Shown here: positions 11,444 to 22,016 of the stretch, piece after piece
How positions within the stretch are numbered: the first letter of the stretch is position 1
Layout: each line of letters starts with the position of its first letter
Assembly: GCA_036245525.1 (NCBI GenBank)
Contig: BTPG01000004.1
Span: forward strand, 51,545,258 to 51,609,257
Length of the DNA: 64,000 nucleotides
From: Semisulcospira habei
Lineage: Eukaryota > Mollusca > Gastropoda > Semisulcospiridae
Direction of reading: 5' to 3'
Program-made: the position numbers and the translations under genes
The notes under the pieces: generated by a model
Seen by the model: the letters and a program-made list of their open reading frames with translations, nothing else
Database searches by the model: none
Told to the model about the DNA's origin: nothing

Positions 11444-11801
11444 CTTACTTACTTACTTATGCCTGTCACCCCTACCCGGGTATAGGCCGTCGACGAGAGA
11501 CCTCCAGCAACTCCTGTCCTGTGCTTTTCCTTCGATTTTACTCCAGGTGGTTCCCAGTCTCTTGATGTCTGCTTGGAGGTCTCGACGCCAGGAGTTTCTC
11601 GGCCTACCTCTTTTCCTCTTTCCCTGGGGGTTCCATGACAATGCCTGCCTAGTGATACTGGAATCTGGCTTTCTCAGACTGTGACCGATCCATCCCCATC
11701 TTCTTCGCCCAATTTCATTCTCTGCTGTTATCTGCTCTGTTCTCTCCCAGAGTCTGACGTTGCTGATCTTCTCTGGCCAGTGGATTTTCAAAATTCTTCT
11801 A
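11444..11801 (-). mobile_element. LINE 3' end with TAAG tail, truncated copy M1
   Basis: On the minus strand it encodes RRWGWIGHSLRKPDSSITRQ, then ALSWNPQGKRKRGRPRNSW and WRSLVDGLYPGRGDRHK, the familiar C-terminal end of an invertebrate LINE ORF2. It is followed by a (TAAG)n tail. Exact 12-bp target duplications flank it. The right duplication runs straight into GAGGCATA, so the LINE landed in the left arm of a PAL-A palindrome. Length of 358 bp shows strong 5' truncation. Confidence 0.92.
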
Positions 11802-11850
11802 CCGTCAGCAAGAGGCATATAGATATTTACGAGGCGATGCTGACTCACGG
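11802..11850. repeat. PAL-A left arm, split by LINE M1
   Basis: GTCAGCAAGAGGCATATAGA follows the LINE; the matching right arm is decayed. Confidence 0.7.
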
Positions 11851-12049
11851 GGCTAGAGTGCCAAACATTACATCTGAGAACCTCTCGCAGCGGCTTAGAC
11901 TTCACACTACGGACTTCAGTTCAAATTTTCTGTGTCCCCGACTTACACCGCCGGGGCTGTGTGTGTATCAGTGAACTTGCCTTTCAGCAAGCGAGGACAA
12001 CACCGCCCAAAGCTCACACCACTCGGACACGCCAGTAGATGTGTGTGCT

Positions 12050-12115
12050 GTGCTGGTCTGTGATTTTAAACCTTAGGGCCTCCGGCCCTAAGGTCCAAAA
12101 TCACAGAACAGCACA
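12050..12115. repeat. PAL-C palindrome
   Basis: GTCTGTGATTTTAAACCTTA / TAAGGTCCAAAATCACAGA with inner stem GGGCC / GGCCC. The inner stem differs from the usual CGGC / GCCG but is paired. Confidence 0.88.
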
Positions 12116-12187
12116 CTGCTGCGTTAACGCTGGCGAATCTCCGACGACTACGTCCCGGCGAATCGGGTCTATCCCACCAATCAAACT

Positions 12188-12247
12188 GCACATGTTCTCA
12201 TAGGGTCTTGTGGTTGCAGGAAATCATAAGACTCTATGCCTTTTGTA
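12188..12247. repeat. PAL-A palindrome, decayed
   Basis: Recognisable by TTCTCATAGGGTCTTG and GACTCTATGCCTTTTG; many unpaired positions. Confidence 0.55.
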
Positions 12248-12472
12248 GGTGAAAGGGGTGGGTGGGTGGGTGGTTGTCTGGTTAGGGACCTGTAAATGTT
12301 TGGCAGATATACGTCTGAAATAGTGTCTGAGAGCTCGACAAAGCGATGGAATCCAAACATGGAGGCAAAGTTACATAGATTCCTTGACACCCCGTGGCAG
12401 AAATGCCTGTACTCAAATAGACAAAGGGGGAATAAAACGGCTAAATAGCTTGTCGATAATCCCATTCCATGT

Positions 12473-12526
12473 GCAAAAGGCATAGATTCTCATGTGCGGG
12501 GGCTCACGAGAATCTATATCTCTTGC
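12473..12526. repeat. PAL-A palindrome, loop-deleted
   Basis: Left arm CAAAAGGCATAGATTCTCAT and right arm CACGAGAATCTATATCTCTT. The left GAGCCCCC segment is missing. Confidence 0.85.
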
Positions 12527-12529
12527 TGG

Positions 12530-13400
12530 TATTTTTTGCAGCCGTTTAAACCTGACAGTTCAGTGGATGTTTTTTCAAGGAATTTAAAAGACACCGTGAT
12601 GAAGAGTGTCTGAGAGTTTCACTTTTATTGACTGAAACACCGCCGATCTCATACACACGAACATAGACCTAAAAGTGGTTCATTTCTGTGTGCAATCAGG
12701 CAGCAGCCGGAGCTCGCGATGACATGTGCCTCTTTGCAAGTGGCAAAGATGACCAAAAAAAAAAAAAAAAAAAAAAAGCCAAGCAAAAGGGCGCCAGACC
12801 AAGCAGATGATGGAGGGAGACTGTTCGCCGAATTCGAGACTATGATTTTGGCCGGAGGAGAAATCTGAGAGGTGGTTCTTTCAGCATTAGTGCATTCAGT
12901 CCAAACCGTACAACGTCACAGCTTTTAATGTCCGTGACGTCCTGGTGACGTCAAGTGCTTGGTCCTAACGTAGTGGAAAGCTGGTCCGACGCAATTAATC
13001 GAATCGGATGTCTTCTAACAGTCGCTGTGTACCCGCCTTAAGCAGTTACATAACCACGTGGCAGTTCCTGACTGCTGGCAAAGTGTGAGGAAGCCGGAAG
13101 ACTAGGCTATAAGGACCTTGGCTCACTTACAGACTGTAACCCGACAATTTCCTCTTTTAGACGCAGAGATGGAACTAAATGGTGCCGATTTCTACCGGCA
13201 AGAGAATAGATTCTGAGAGAGCCTTTGCTGGTGCACAAACACCGATCACTGGGCTAAAGAAGGCTAGTAAAGCCGACGGACTCCCAATATGGTGTTGGGC
13301 GGTTGTTTTTTTTTTTTTCATCACTCTAAACCGATCAGTATGTCAGTAAATTGTTCGACTTACACCAGAAAAGTGACCTAGATCCTTATGGGCCCCTGCA
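12530..13400. other. Intronic stretch, no gene seen
   Basis: Poly-A at 12758-12777 and poly-T at 13306-13319. Single-arm hairpin remnants near 13198-13225. Confidence 0.4.
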
Positions 13401-13405
13401 CCACT

Positions 13406-13473
13406 GCAAGAGACAGGTTCTCGTAAGCACCTGCAGCTTCAGCTGCAGGTGCTCACGAGAACCTGTCTCTTGC
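13406..13473. repeat. PAL-A palindrome, divergent but fully paired
   Basis: Arms CAAGAGACAGGTTCTCGT and ACGAGAACCTGTCTCTTG, with inner stem AGCACCTGCAGCT paired to AGCTGCAGGTGCT. About ten bases per arm differ from consensus and nearly all are compensated. Confidence 0.9.
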
Positions 13474-13596
13474 AGATGGAAGGGTGTCTGACCACAGGTG
13501 CTCATGAGGATCCCTGTCCCTTGCCAGTGGAGGAGTGCAGCCGAGGGAGCGTCCAGTATCGCCGACGGTTGTGTCTGGTGATAGCGGGCTGTCAGG

Positions 13597-13621
13597 GCGG
13601 GGGGGGGGGGGGGGGGGGGGG
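13597..13621. repeat. Poly-G run
   Basis: About 25 consecutive G. Potential G-quadruplex; exact length may be affected by sequencing. Confidence 0.9.
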
Positions 13622-13846
13622 GAATCCCGAGGGGACGGGCCGAGGTAGGTATAGGGTGGAGCGGTCGCTGACAGGCCATCAGATGGCGTACAATGTGCGA
13701 CGGTGCCTCTCCATCTGACCGTCCTGGCAATGCGCTGCGACACTCCGGGTCAGCGTCGATGTCCGTGATCCGCTGAGATTTCAGAACTTTCCCAATCTGA
13801 TGCCAACTCTTGGACTTGCGGTCAAGATGCGGTAACTGACACCCTT

Positions 13847-14131
13847 AACCATTTAACCCCACGACTTTCGTTTCCATAATTGTTGGAGGTGTCACATAAC
13901 GACTATGTACCATTTGCAGGACACGGATCGACCATGATAATTCAAGGGTAGTGCCAGATTAGCTCGTTGCAGAAGATGGACCCACAGTGATAATTCAAAG
14001 GTGTAGTGCCGGATTACCTTGATGCCATCAGATGAAGAAAACGAATCGACTATGTTAATTAAAGGGTACTACCCTTGAATTATCATGGTCGATTAGTCTC
14101 TTACTGGAGTGCGTCGGGGCTACATGGGTTT
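13847..14131. mobile_element. PAL-B element, rearranged
   Basis: Three left-arm or right-arm pieces (13929, 13979, 14048-14091) with GATAATTCAAGG motifs. It looks like arm duplication followed by internal deletion. TTAA at the left end. Confidence 0.7.
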
Positions 14132-14338
14132 CATATATCTGTATATACTGAATAACAAACTTTTTTTTTGCACGGCCATTGTAATGTCACGTTACAATAT
14201 ATCCTGCCCTTTTCCTTTTGCGTGGTTATTTTATTTTCTTCACTGCCAGTGATCGGAGTGACTGAACTTCTGAAACATCGCTCATTCAACGCCAAAGGAA
14301 CCCCAGCGGTGGAAGGAACGCAGGTACAAAGAGTGGTT

Positions 14339-14375
14339 AGCAAGAGATAGCTCCTTGATATAAAATATCTCTTGT
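14339..14375. repeat. PAL-A palindrome, minimal
   Basis: Only the outer stem CAAGAGATA / TATCTCTTG remains around a short centre. The right flank TTGGATCACTTTCACTTTTT matches flanks of other PAL-A copies. Confidence 0.75.
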
Positions 14376-14454
14376 AGTTGGATCACTTTCACTTTTTCTT
14401 GGCAGTGACGGGTTTCAGTGCAGTCACGCACACTGGGTACAATACCGGTGGCCG

Positions 14455-14463
14455 CATGCACAA
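14455..14463. repeat. Target-site duplication, left (LINE 14464-14706)
   Basis: CATGCACAA, repeated at 14707-14715. Confidence 0.8.
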
Positions 14464-14706
14464 CTTACTTACTTATGCCTTGCACCCCTACTGGGGCATA
14501 GGCCGCCTACAAAGGATCTCCAAGAGTCTCTGTCCCGGGTTCTCCTTTCCAGTTGGTTCCAGGTCATCTTCATGGTCTTAAGGTCTGCATCCAGTTCTCG
14601 GCGCCATGTGTTTCTTGGTCTGCCTCTTTCCCGCGTGCCCTGTGGATTCCATGTTAGGGCTTGCCTGGTGATGTTGTCCGCTGGCTTACGTAAGGTGTGC
14701 CCTAGC
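14464..14706 (-). mobile_element. LINE 3' end with TAAG tail, truncated copy M2
   Basis: The minus strand encodes GHTLRKPADNITRQALTWNP, then ERGRPRNTWRRELDADLK and WRSFVGGLCPSRGARHK, followed by a (TAAG)n tail. Related to but distinct from M1. A 9-bp duplication CATGCACAA flanks the insert. 243 bp, heavily 5'-truncated. Confidence 0.9.
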
Positions 14707-14715
14707 CATGCACAA
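14707..14715. repeat. Target-site duplication, right (LINE 14464-14706)
   Basis: Exact copy of 14455-14463. Confidence 0.8.
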
Positions 14716-14719
14716 AGGG

Positions 14720-14804
14720 GGTAGGAATGGGGTGGGCGGTGGTGTGGGGTGGGGTGGGGAAGTGTGTGGGGGAGGATTGTGGGTGGGGTGGGTGGGTGGG
14801 TGGA

Positions 14805-14858
<54 letters not shown>

Positions 14859-14860
14859 GT
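14720..14860. repeat. G-rich tract with (TG)n and poly-G
   Basis: GGTGG-rich stretch, then about 30 bp of TG and a run of about 19 G. Confidence 0.92.
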
Positions 14861-14997
14861 CTAAAGGCGTGTTTCCACGTAGCTAAGTGACAGCGCCACG
14901 GGGGGCGACACGGCAAAAAAAGTAGCTGAGCAGCAGCGGGTAAATCGCTTCGTGTGTTTCAGATATAGCGGCGCCACAGGTGACAGAGCGCTCCTAT

Positions 14998-15212
14998 TTA
15001 ACTCCTTCTACCCCAGACACACCACAGCAAGACAAAGATCGACCATGATAGTTCAAGGATGATGCCAGAATAGCTTGGCGCCTATGGGCGCCAAGCCGAT
15101 TCTGGCATCACCCTTGAACTGTCATGGTCGATCTGTGTCCGGCACTGCAATGCAGTCTTCAGAGAACAACGGCAAAATTGGGGGATTTCGGTGTTGGGGT
15201 AGAATGAGTTAA
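14998..15212. mobile_element. PAL-B element, full length, TTAA-bounded
   Basis: 215 bp from TTAA to TTAA. The core palindrome is 15037-15133. Terminal CTCCTTCTACCCCA and TGGGGTAGAATGAG are inverted. One unpaired insertion (CGA for TA) lies in the right core arm. Confidence 0.9.
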
Positions 15213-15439
15213 GTGGTTTCGATTTGACTCCATGTATTGTGTGCTACTGAAATCCACGCTTCCTTCTTCACGGCGGAATCGCCCCTGAACAGCTCCATGG
15301 AGTGATACATTTTTGTCCCACCGCTGTCACCTCTTGCACCGCAATCGCGCCGCTGTCGCATATATGGAAACACTCCTTTATTTCTATAATTCTCGATTCG
15401 TGTCTCTGTCGCCACTGCTTTCAGGTCGCTGTCGCGCCG

Positions 15440-15498
15440 CTGAGTAGAAACACCCCTCAAGCCGCATATACGGAGGCGGCACGTCTCGAATGAGTTAA
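15440..15498. repeat. PAL-D right half
   Basis: ACGGAGGCGGCACGTCTCGA followed by ATGAGTTAA equals the right arm of the PAL-D element at 27535-27614. The left arm is absent. Confidence 0.75.
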
Positions 15499-15499
15499 G

Positions 15500-16055
15500 T
15501 CTCAGAGAACCATATTATAACTCACCTGGTAGTCTCGTGTGCTAAGAGTGTTTCTCATTACGCGATACTGGCGGGCACTCAGTTAAAAATGCTGCCTGTG
15601 GGCTCCCACTGTTGTTTACGAGGGCTTATGCGAATCTCTATATCTCGCAGTCTGATCAATATGTTTAGTGCAGGAATGTTTTTGTCTATGCCCTGAATTT
15701 TTGTCTGCCGCGAGTGGAATTCGGCGATGTAGATGCAGACTTACTTGAAACGTTGGCAGTAGGCTGGCTCGCTTGTTTACGAGGGTTCGTGAGGATCTCT
15801 TTGGCTACATTTGTCTCTTTTCATTAGTCCTTGGCACGGTTGTCCATGCGCACATACTTGCAATACTGCCTGTAAGCTGTCACGGTTGTTTACGAGGTCG
15901 ACAAAGCCATAAATAAAGTATGGCTGGCGGCGCGCACAGTGAAAATGTCAACAGACAACTGTCATACACTCCGCTCGGGATAATAAGTCTCCTGGTGCTC
16001 ATCACAACAGCCAGTACAGCGGCACGTGTCGACGAAACCGAAGGCAAATGCCACT
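15500..16055. other. Intronic stretch with repeated TTGTTTACGAGG motifs
   Basis: TTGTTTACGAGG occurs near 15614, 15773 and 15887, about 115-160 bp apart, the first two followed by GCTTATG- or GTTCGTG-type hairpin remnants. This suggests a decayed tandem duplication containing PAL-A pieces. Confidence 0.5.
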
Positions 16056-16059
16056 ATCT

Positions 16060-16123
16060 GCAAGAGGCATAGATTCTCATGTACCCCCGTACGCGGGGGT
16101 TCATGAAAATCTGTGCCTCTTGC
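16060..16123. repeat. PAL-A palindrome
   Basis: Stem GAGGCATAGATTCTCATG / CATGAAAATCTGTGCCTC with core CCCCCGTACGCGGGGG. Two mismatches. Confidence 0.9.
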
Positions 16124-16289
16124 TTTCACCATTTAAATCTATGTTCGTCGAAAACTTGTACTTACGGTCTCCGCCCGCATGTAAGGTCACTGGTCGCTTT
16201 TGTTTACGAGGACTGGAAGAGTTTTGGGTCTATGGCGACCAGAGCAGCTAAGTTCAAGCTACGATGAACGGAGAAAACACTGGACGTCG

Positions 16290-16800
16290 CGTCATCACAC
16301 TACGGAACAACACAAACCGCCAGAACGTGCAAGTTTCGTGAATGTGCCAGAAATGCTTTTAAATGGATTGAGAGTCTAGCTTCTGGGTTGGAACCAGCAA
16401 CACGGCGGAAGTTAGACCTTTTAAAATTTATAATGGCATCGACGACCTAAAGTGAAACGACTTTTTTGCAACACCATTCTGTGACAAAACCCGAAATTCT
16501 GAAGGGAAAATCTGTGTACAGCACTGTAACACTAACTTGCGGAAGTTTTGTTTTACTAACAAAGTTGCCATTGTTTGGAATGACTTACCAGTTTCATTAA
16601 AAAAAGCATTTAATATAAATTCTTTTAAAAACCAGCTGGACGAATTACCAAAATTTAAAGAGATTTTTTATTCCTATGATGAATGATTTTATAGGAAAAT
16701 TGCACGCATAGCAGTCCCATAAAGGAACTAAAGAAAGAAAGGACATTTATAAAGGCCTCACGGCCTAGTTTGTCCTCACAATACTACTACTACTACTACT
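16290..16800 (+). mobile_element. LINE 3' end (CR1/Jockey-like), truncated
   Basis: Bases 16525-16686 encode CNTNLRKFCFTNKVAIVWND, then LPVSLKKAFNINSFKNQLDE and a stop at 16684-16686. The pattern FxNxVxxxWNxLP followed by NSFKxxLD is the standard C-terminus of CR1- and Jockey-type ORF2 proteins. About 115 bp of untranslated region follow, ending in a (TAC)n tail at 16783-16800. The 5' edge is unclear and no target duplication was found. Confidence 0.82.
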
Positions 16801-16836
16801 TTAACTGCTTAGACGTGCAATCCAGTGGCATGAACC

Positions 16837-17050
16837 TTAACCCTTTTAGCCTCAAGGTCCCCTTTCTCAAATTTTGGAGGTGTTGCCTAACGACTATGTA
16901 CCAATTGCATGGGATGGATTGACCATGATAATTTAAGGGTAGTGCCAGATTAGCTTGGCGCCTGAAGGCGCCAAGCTAATCTGGCACTACCCTTGAATTA
17001 TCATGGTCAATCCATCTCCTGCTGTAGGGACTCGGGGCTAAATGGGTTAA
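16837..17050. mobile_element. PAL-B element, full length, TTAA-bounded
   Basis: 214 bp. Core palindrome 16917-17012 of the subtype GTAGTGCCAGATTAGC / GCTAATCTGGCACTAC. Every difference from the GTGGTGCC subtype is paired. Confidence 0.9.
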
Positions 17051-17169
17051 TAGTGCTAACACGAGCGATAGATGTCCCTTCACGTCGAAAAAGGGTTAGG
17101 TCGACATTTCCAAATCTGAGACGGAGTTGTCCTACGAATATTAATTAACAGACTAATAAGACAATTTGG

Positions 17170-17216
17170 CATGATAGTTCAAGGTTCACCACCAAAGAAC
17201 TATACTGGTCAATCCG
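17170..17216. repeat. PAL-B remnant with central deletion
   Basis: CATGATAGTTCAAGG joined to CACCAAAGAACTATACTGG; the centre is gone. Confidence 0.7.
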
Positions 17217-17219
17217 TCT

Positions 17220-17830
17220 TCTGATGCATGAGAACTAACTTAGGTAATGTCGAACATGGCCAGTTGCAAAACTGAGCAATTCCACGGCGACCTCGTTCCT
17301 ATAACATAATTAGGCAGTTGTGGCCAAAGTGGGGTGGGGGTGGGGGTGCGCAAGTGGATGTACATGAAAGGGGGTAGGCTATGCGCATAAAGTATAGTGA
17401 CCACCAAAGGGTCACACCCCCAGGGAGCGACTCATTGGTACAGGTCCGCTCGGCCGATTAGTTCGGCGCCCGATTGAAGGGCACTTCAAAAGCGCGCTGT
17501 ATTTCTCCAGAGGACCGATCATAACTGTTTTGCATGGCGCTACTGCCAAGTGCTATTGTGGGGGTATTAATCAATCAACCCAACTGTCACAACTAGCCAT
17601 GATTGGGGCAAATATGAAAGCCTTCATCGTGCTAATAATATCGTAAAAGAAACAGTGAACCAAACGTCAAATGACTTTGCTTCGTCAAACCAAAGGAATG
17701 CAAATAATACGCGTGTCCAGCGAGAGGTAAGCTACATCCATGCATCGTGCTAGTCATACTGTAAAAATTGAAATAAATATTAAAACGATACATTTATTTC
17801 CTAAACCTAAGGGATAATGACGTGAACTTA
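17220..17830. other. Intronic stretch, no gene seen
   Basis: Nothing beyond a G-rich patch at 17328-17350. Confidence 0.4.
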
Positions 17831-17833
17831 CTA

Positions 17834-17900
17834 GCAAGGGGTATAGATCTTCATGAGCCCCCGCAACTTGCGGGGGCTCATGAAGATCTCTACCTCTTGC
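17834..17900. repeat. PAL-A palindrome
   Basis: GATCTTCATGAGCCCCCGCA and its complement; the TT / AA variant is paired in both arms. Confidence 0.92.
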
Positions 17901-18267
17901 AGATGTGAGGCGTCCCCGAAAACCTTGGGAGTGGATTAGGCGTTTTCCTGATGCTACTTACGAATCGGGAAAATCCAGACCTGTCAGCCACTTGCAAATA
18001 AGCGGGCACGGGGGACAACCAGTGTGGGTCGAGCCGCTTGTCACTCTTGTACGGACGCTACATTAAGTTCCTAGCAAACAAAAGGTCCTCGGGATGACTT
18101 CGGCCCTCGGATCTGGTGCACACTGAAAATGTATCACTTGTCTATAATTATAATGGAAGAGTTCACACATCAGGTGATGCAGTACTGCATTTGACAGCCA
18201 GTCCAGCCACTTGCTTTGTTGCTGGTCTTTTTCGGTACTTGTCAGTAATGTGCTTTTTTCGTTCAAT

Positions 18268-18278
18268 ATGTAAAACAG
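18268..18278. repeat. Target-site duplication, left (LINE 18279-19610)
   Basis: ATGTAAAACAG, repeated at 19611-19621. Confidence 0.9.
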
Positions 18279-19610
18279 GAGCAGGCAAGGCATGTGGCAG
18301 ATCCTGGAGCGACTTGGCTGTCCCCCAAAGTTCCTCAACATGATTGTCCAGCTACACGAGGACCAGCAAGGTCAGGTCAGACTCAACAATGACCTCTCAG
18401 AACCATTCCCCATTCTCAACGGCGTAAAGCAGGGCTGCGTGCTGGCACCGACCCTCTTCACCATCTTTTTAGCATGATGTTGAAGCAGGCCACAGTGGAC
18501 CTCGATGATGACGATGCAGTGTACATCAGGTATCGTCTCGATGGCAGCCTGTTCAACCTCAGACGACTGCAGGCCCACACGAAAACCCTAGACCAACTGA
18601 TCCGTGAGCTGCTTTTTGCTGATGATGCTGCCCTCGTTGCACACACAGAGAGAGCCCTGCAGCGCATCACGTCCTGCTTCGCAGACGCTGCCCAGCTCTT
18701 TGGACTCGAGGTCAGTCTGAAAAAGACAGAGGTCCTCCATCAGCCGGCACCCAAGACAGTGTATCGCCCTCCTCACATCACCATCGGCGAGTCTGAACTA
18801 AAGTCAGTGCACCAGTTTACTTACCTTGGCTGCATTATCACGTCGGACGCCAAGCTGGACAAGGAGCTTGACAGCAGGCTGGCAAAAGCGAACAGCGCTT
18901 TCGGGCGACTTTTCAAGCGGGTGTGGCACAATCAACAGCTGAAAACAGGCACCAAGATCAGCGTGTACAGAGCTGTGGTCCTCACCACCCTGCTGTATGG
19001 TTCCGAGTCCTGGGCCCTCTACCGCAGCCAACTACGACTCCTCGAACGCTTCCACCAGCGCTGCCTGCGTACCATCCTGGGCATTCACTGGAGTGACTAT
19101 GTCACCAATGTCGAGGTCCTTGAACAGGCTGAAACCGTGAGCATCGAGGCTTTGCTGCTGCGGACACAGCTCCGCTGGGCGGGGCATGTCTCCAGGATGG
19201 AGGATCATCGCCTACCAAAGATCACCCTGTTCGGCGAGCTTGCTACTGGACACCGTGACAGAGGGGCACCAAAGAAGAGATACAAAGACTGTCTCAAGAA
19301 GTCACTTAGTGCCTGCCAAATCGACCACCACCAGTGGTCTTCGCTTGCTGTGGACCGTGACACCTGGCGCTCCACTATTTACAAGGCAGCTGTCTCCTTT
19401 GAGGACTCTCGCAGAGCTAGCCTTAAGGACAAGCGGCTCAGGAGAAAGAACAGAGATGCCGCAACTCAGAACTCTGGCCATACCTTCCCCTGCAGCCACT
19501 GCGGTCGAACCTGCCTGTCCCGGATTGGCCTCCGCAGCCACGAACAAGCCTGCAGACGTCGTGGGCAACTCCTATAAAATCTTCGTTCGCGAAGTCCAGC
19601 CAAGAGAGAG
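18279..19610 (+). mobile_element. Non-LTR retrotransposon, 5'-truncated, copy 2
   Basis: Same family as 7815-9863 and nearly identical along the shared length, in the same orientation about 10 kb away. It starts at GAGCAGGCAAGGCATGTGG, which corresponds to about base 8529 of copy 1, so it is truncated further. An exact 11-bp duplication brackets it. Ends with the same GAAGTC(C/A)AGCCAAG-type tail. The different truncation point and different target duplication show that it is an independent insertion and not a segmental duplication. Confidence 0.94.
18292..19577 (+). pseudogene. Reverse transcriptase fragment, frameshifted
   Basis: The frame from 18292 reads WQILERLGCPPKFLN and stops at 18477. 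One T is missing from the T-run at 18464-18470 compared with copy 1, which shifts the frame. The second frame (from Met 18474, 367 residues) keeps the catalytic LLFADDAAL box (FADD at residues 48-51) and the C-terminal Cys/His knuckle. Finger motifs are absent because of 5' truncation. Dead copy. Confidence 0.92.
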
Positions 19611-19621
19611 ATGTAAAACAG
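19611..19621. repeat. Target-site duplication, right (LINE 18279-19610)
   Basis: Exact copy of 18268-18278. Confidence 0.9.
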
Positions 19622-20001
19622 AACCAATTTTTCATTCCGGTCCCCCCCCCCCCCACCCCAACCTTTCGATCCCAGTTTGACGCGGCTTTTCCCCTTCCCA
19701 TTGTGTATTTGTTTTGGTTTATCGGCACGACTCGACTTTGTTTTGGTAGTCTGCACTCCCTGTGAAGAAAATTAGGTCAGATGGCACCCCTTATTGTCCC
19801 AGTACAATTCCTAGTCCTACACGGCTGAACCGAAAACAGAATATGATTGTTGACTGTTTAGTGTTGCAGAGGTTCGCAAGACTGTAACCTGCAGATGGCT
19901 TAAGAAATAAACATTTTCTCACGAAAAATCATTGTCATGTGTGTTGTCAAGCACATCTCCTCATTCCACATTAATTCCTTTTAGCTGACATGCGAATTTA
20001 T

Positions 20002-21061
20002 CTGGCAAGTCATGAGATCGTTCAACATAGAGGAAGGACTGATCCAAATGATAGAAGCGCTTTACAAGAACGCCTGCAGCGCGGTTCTACTTAACAATCA
20101 GTCAGGCGAGTTCTTCAGGACGACGATCGGTGTCCGTCAAGGATGCCTGCTCTCTCCTGTCCTTTTCAACATATTCCTGGAGAAGATCATGCAGGAAACC
20201 CTCCACGACCACCATACTTCAATCTCTATTGGTGGCAGATCCCTGTGCAATCTTCGATTCGCAGACGACATTGACCTCATGGCAGGCAGCAATAGTGAGC
20301 TCCAAAACCTGACAGACAAACTTTCAACTAGCGCAGGGTCTTATGGCATGGAGATCAGTACGGATAAAAGCAAAGTGATGATCAACACCACAAGCGACAG
20401 CAGCAGCAACATTCACATGAACGGCCAGAAGCTAGAAGAGGTCAATAGCTTCAAGTACTTGGGAGCCACCCTGTCCAAAGACGGTAGTTGCATAGCAGAG
20501 ATCCGTATCAGGATAGGTACAGCAACATCCGCAATGGCCAGGCTGGACAGGATATGGCGAAGTAACTCCATCAGCTTCACCATCAAGTACAGGCTTTACA
20601 AGTCCCTCGTAGTGTCTATTCTACTCTACGGCTGTGAGACTTGGACACTGCTTGCAGACTCAGAAAAGAAAATCCAGGCCTTTGAGAACAAGTGCCTGAG
20701 GAAGTTGCTCCGCATCTCGTACCGCGAGCACAAGACCAACGAATATGTACGGAGCATCGTCACTTCCCTGGTGGGCCCACATGAACCCCTTCTGGCAACC
20801 GTGAAACGGCGCAAGCTTGCTTGGTTTGGCCACGTGACCCGACACAACACCTTGTCCAAGACTATCCTCCAAGGCACTCTCGAAGGAAGTCGTCGGCGAG
20901 GTCGTCAGAGAAAGAGTTGGGTCGCAAACATAAAAGAATGGACCGAACTCGAGATGCCAGACTTGCTTGCCACCGCCCAAAATAGAACTCAGTGGAGAGC
21001 ACTGTCTGTTGCTGCTGCCTTTCAGTTCGGGCAAGGGACTGATGATGATGATGATGATGAT
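20002..21061 (+). mobile_element. RTE-like non-LTR retrotransposon, 5'-truncated
   Basis: A single frame from Met 20012 encodes the RT palm and the rest of ORF2: GVRQGCLLSPVLFNIFLEKI, catalytic LRFADDIDLMAG (FADD at residues 83-86), LLYGCETWTL and KLAWFGHVTRHN. It ends at a (GAT)n tail at 21042-21061. The family differs from the two LINE copies upstream. A probable 8-bp duplication GAATTTAT lies at 19994-20001 and 21062-21069. The site just past it, GTATCTTGCAG, is the right end of a PAL-A arm. Fingers and endonuclease are missing. Confidence 0.92.
20012..21061 (+). pseudogene. RTE-like reverse transcriptase fragment
   Basis: About 350 residues belong to the element. The open frame runs on to 21331 only by chance, through the Asp-rich (GAT)n tail and non-element sequence. 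The FADD box is intact and I see no internal stop, so this is a recent insertion, but truncation removes the N-terminal domains. Confidence 0.9.
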
Positions 21062-21077
21062 GAATTTATGTATCTTG
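21062..21077. repeat. PAL-A right-arm remnant next to the RTE insertion
   Basis: TTATGTATCTTGCAGATGG matches the usual right end CTATGCCTCTTGCAGATGG. Confidence 0.6.
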
Positions 21078-21334
21078 CAGATGGAAGGTGCAGGATGTGG
21101 AACGGAGGTTGTTATCTCTGGACGGCAAAGACCAGAAACACTGGCACCTGTCCAGACTTCCCTGACGTTACCTGGTGCCTGTATAGCGTCCCCGCCGTCA
21201 GCTTGACACGGCGATTACCGCCCGGCTTGGTTACAGAACCAGGGATCGTCCGAAACGTGCAAGATTACAACATTCCCATTTTGCAATGCCATTTCAGCTC
21301 CGACACACTATACACTACAGCAGAAGACTGATCG

Positions 21335-21405
21335 ACCATGATACAGTTCTAGGGTGGTGCCAGTCTGATCAGTTTGGTGCCTCTGAAGTTGGAACTACAT
21401 ACCAG
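21335..21405. repeat. PAL-B left arm, solitary
   Basis: GATCGACCATGATACAGTTC, then AGGGTGGTGCCAGTCTG. Confidence 0.7.
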
Positions 21406-21417
21406 TTCAGCGGATAG

Positions 21418-21513
21418 ATCGACCATGATAGTTGTAGGGTGGCGCCAGAATAGCTTGGCGCCCTACAGGCGCCAAGCTCTTCTGGCACCACCCTAGAACT
21501 ATCATAGTCGATC
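21418..21513. repeat. PAL-B palindrome
   Basis: Arms GATAGTTGTAGGGTGGCGCC and GGCACCACCCTAGAACTATC, with core GGCGCCCTACAGGCGCC. A few mismatches. Confidence 0.88.
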
Positions 21514-21562
21514 CATCCCATCAACCATTACGTAGTTTTCAAAGCACAACTAAAGGTCTATT

Positions 21563-21613
21563 GACGCCAAGCTATTCTGGCACCGCCCTAAAACTATTAT
21601 CACAGTCGATCCA
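21563..21613. repeat. PAL-B right arm, solitary
   Basis: GACGCCAAGCTATTCTGGCA, then CCGCCCTAAAACTATTATC. Confidence 0.75.
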
Positions 21614-22016
21614 CCCACTGAACTGGTACGAAGTTTTTGTAACAGCACAACTCCAGAAATTTCTAGAAAAAAAAAAAAAAAAACCAACCCTCTGTCCTTA
21701 CGGGCTCTTTCGCGTTTTGGCCAGACAGGTAAGGCAACTGTGCCAGACAGTGTGCCAAGGCAACAGGTGTTACCGGTCTTGCTAATTTCACCACCCTCGG
21801 TTATCAAACCGCAGAAACGCCGTGGCACGGCTTGGTCAATTTGAGCTAATTTGATAAGATGCGGCCACAAGATTTACGGCTAGTAATACACTCATATCGC
21901 GCGGAGTCAACATGCCTGCGCTGGCTTATGGCACCAGTATGCTGCTACTTGTATACACGCCACAAGTAATTAACACTGGTAAGGGTTTCCCAGAAGCCAT
22001 GGTGTAGGTAAACAAA

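Noticed and set aside
21062..21331. C-terminal extension of the RTE reverse transcriptase
   Set aside because: The element ends at its (GAT)n tail and target duplication; the frame continues by chance into flanking DNA.
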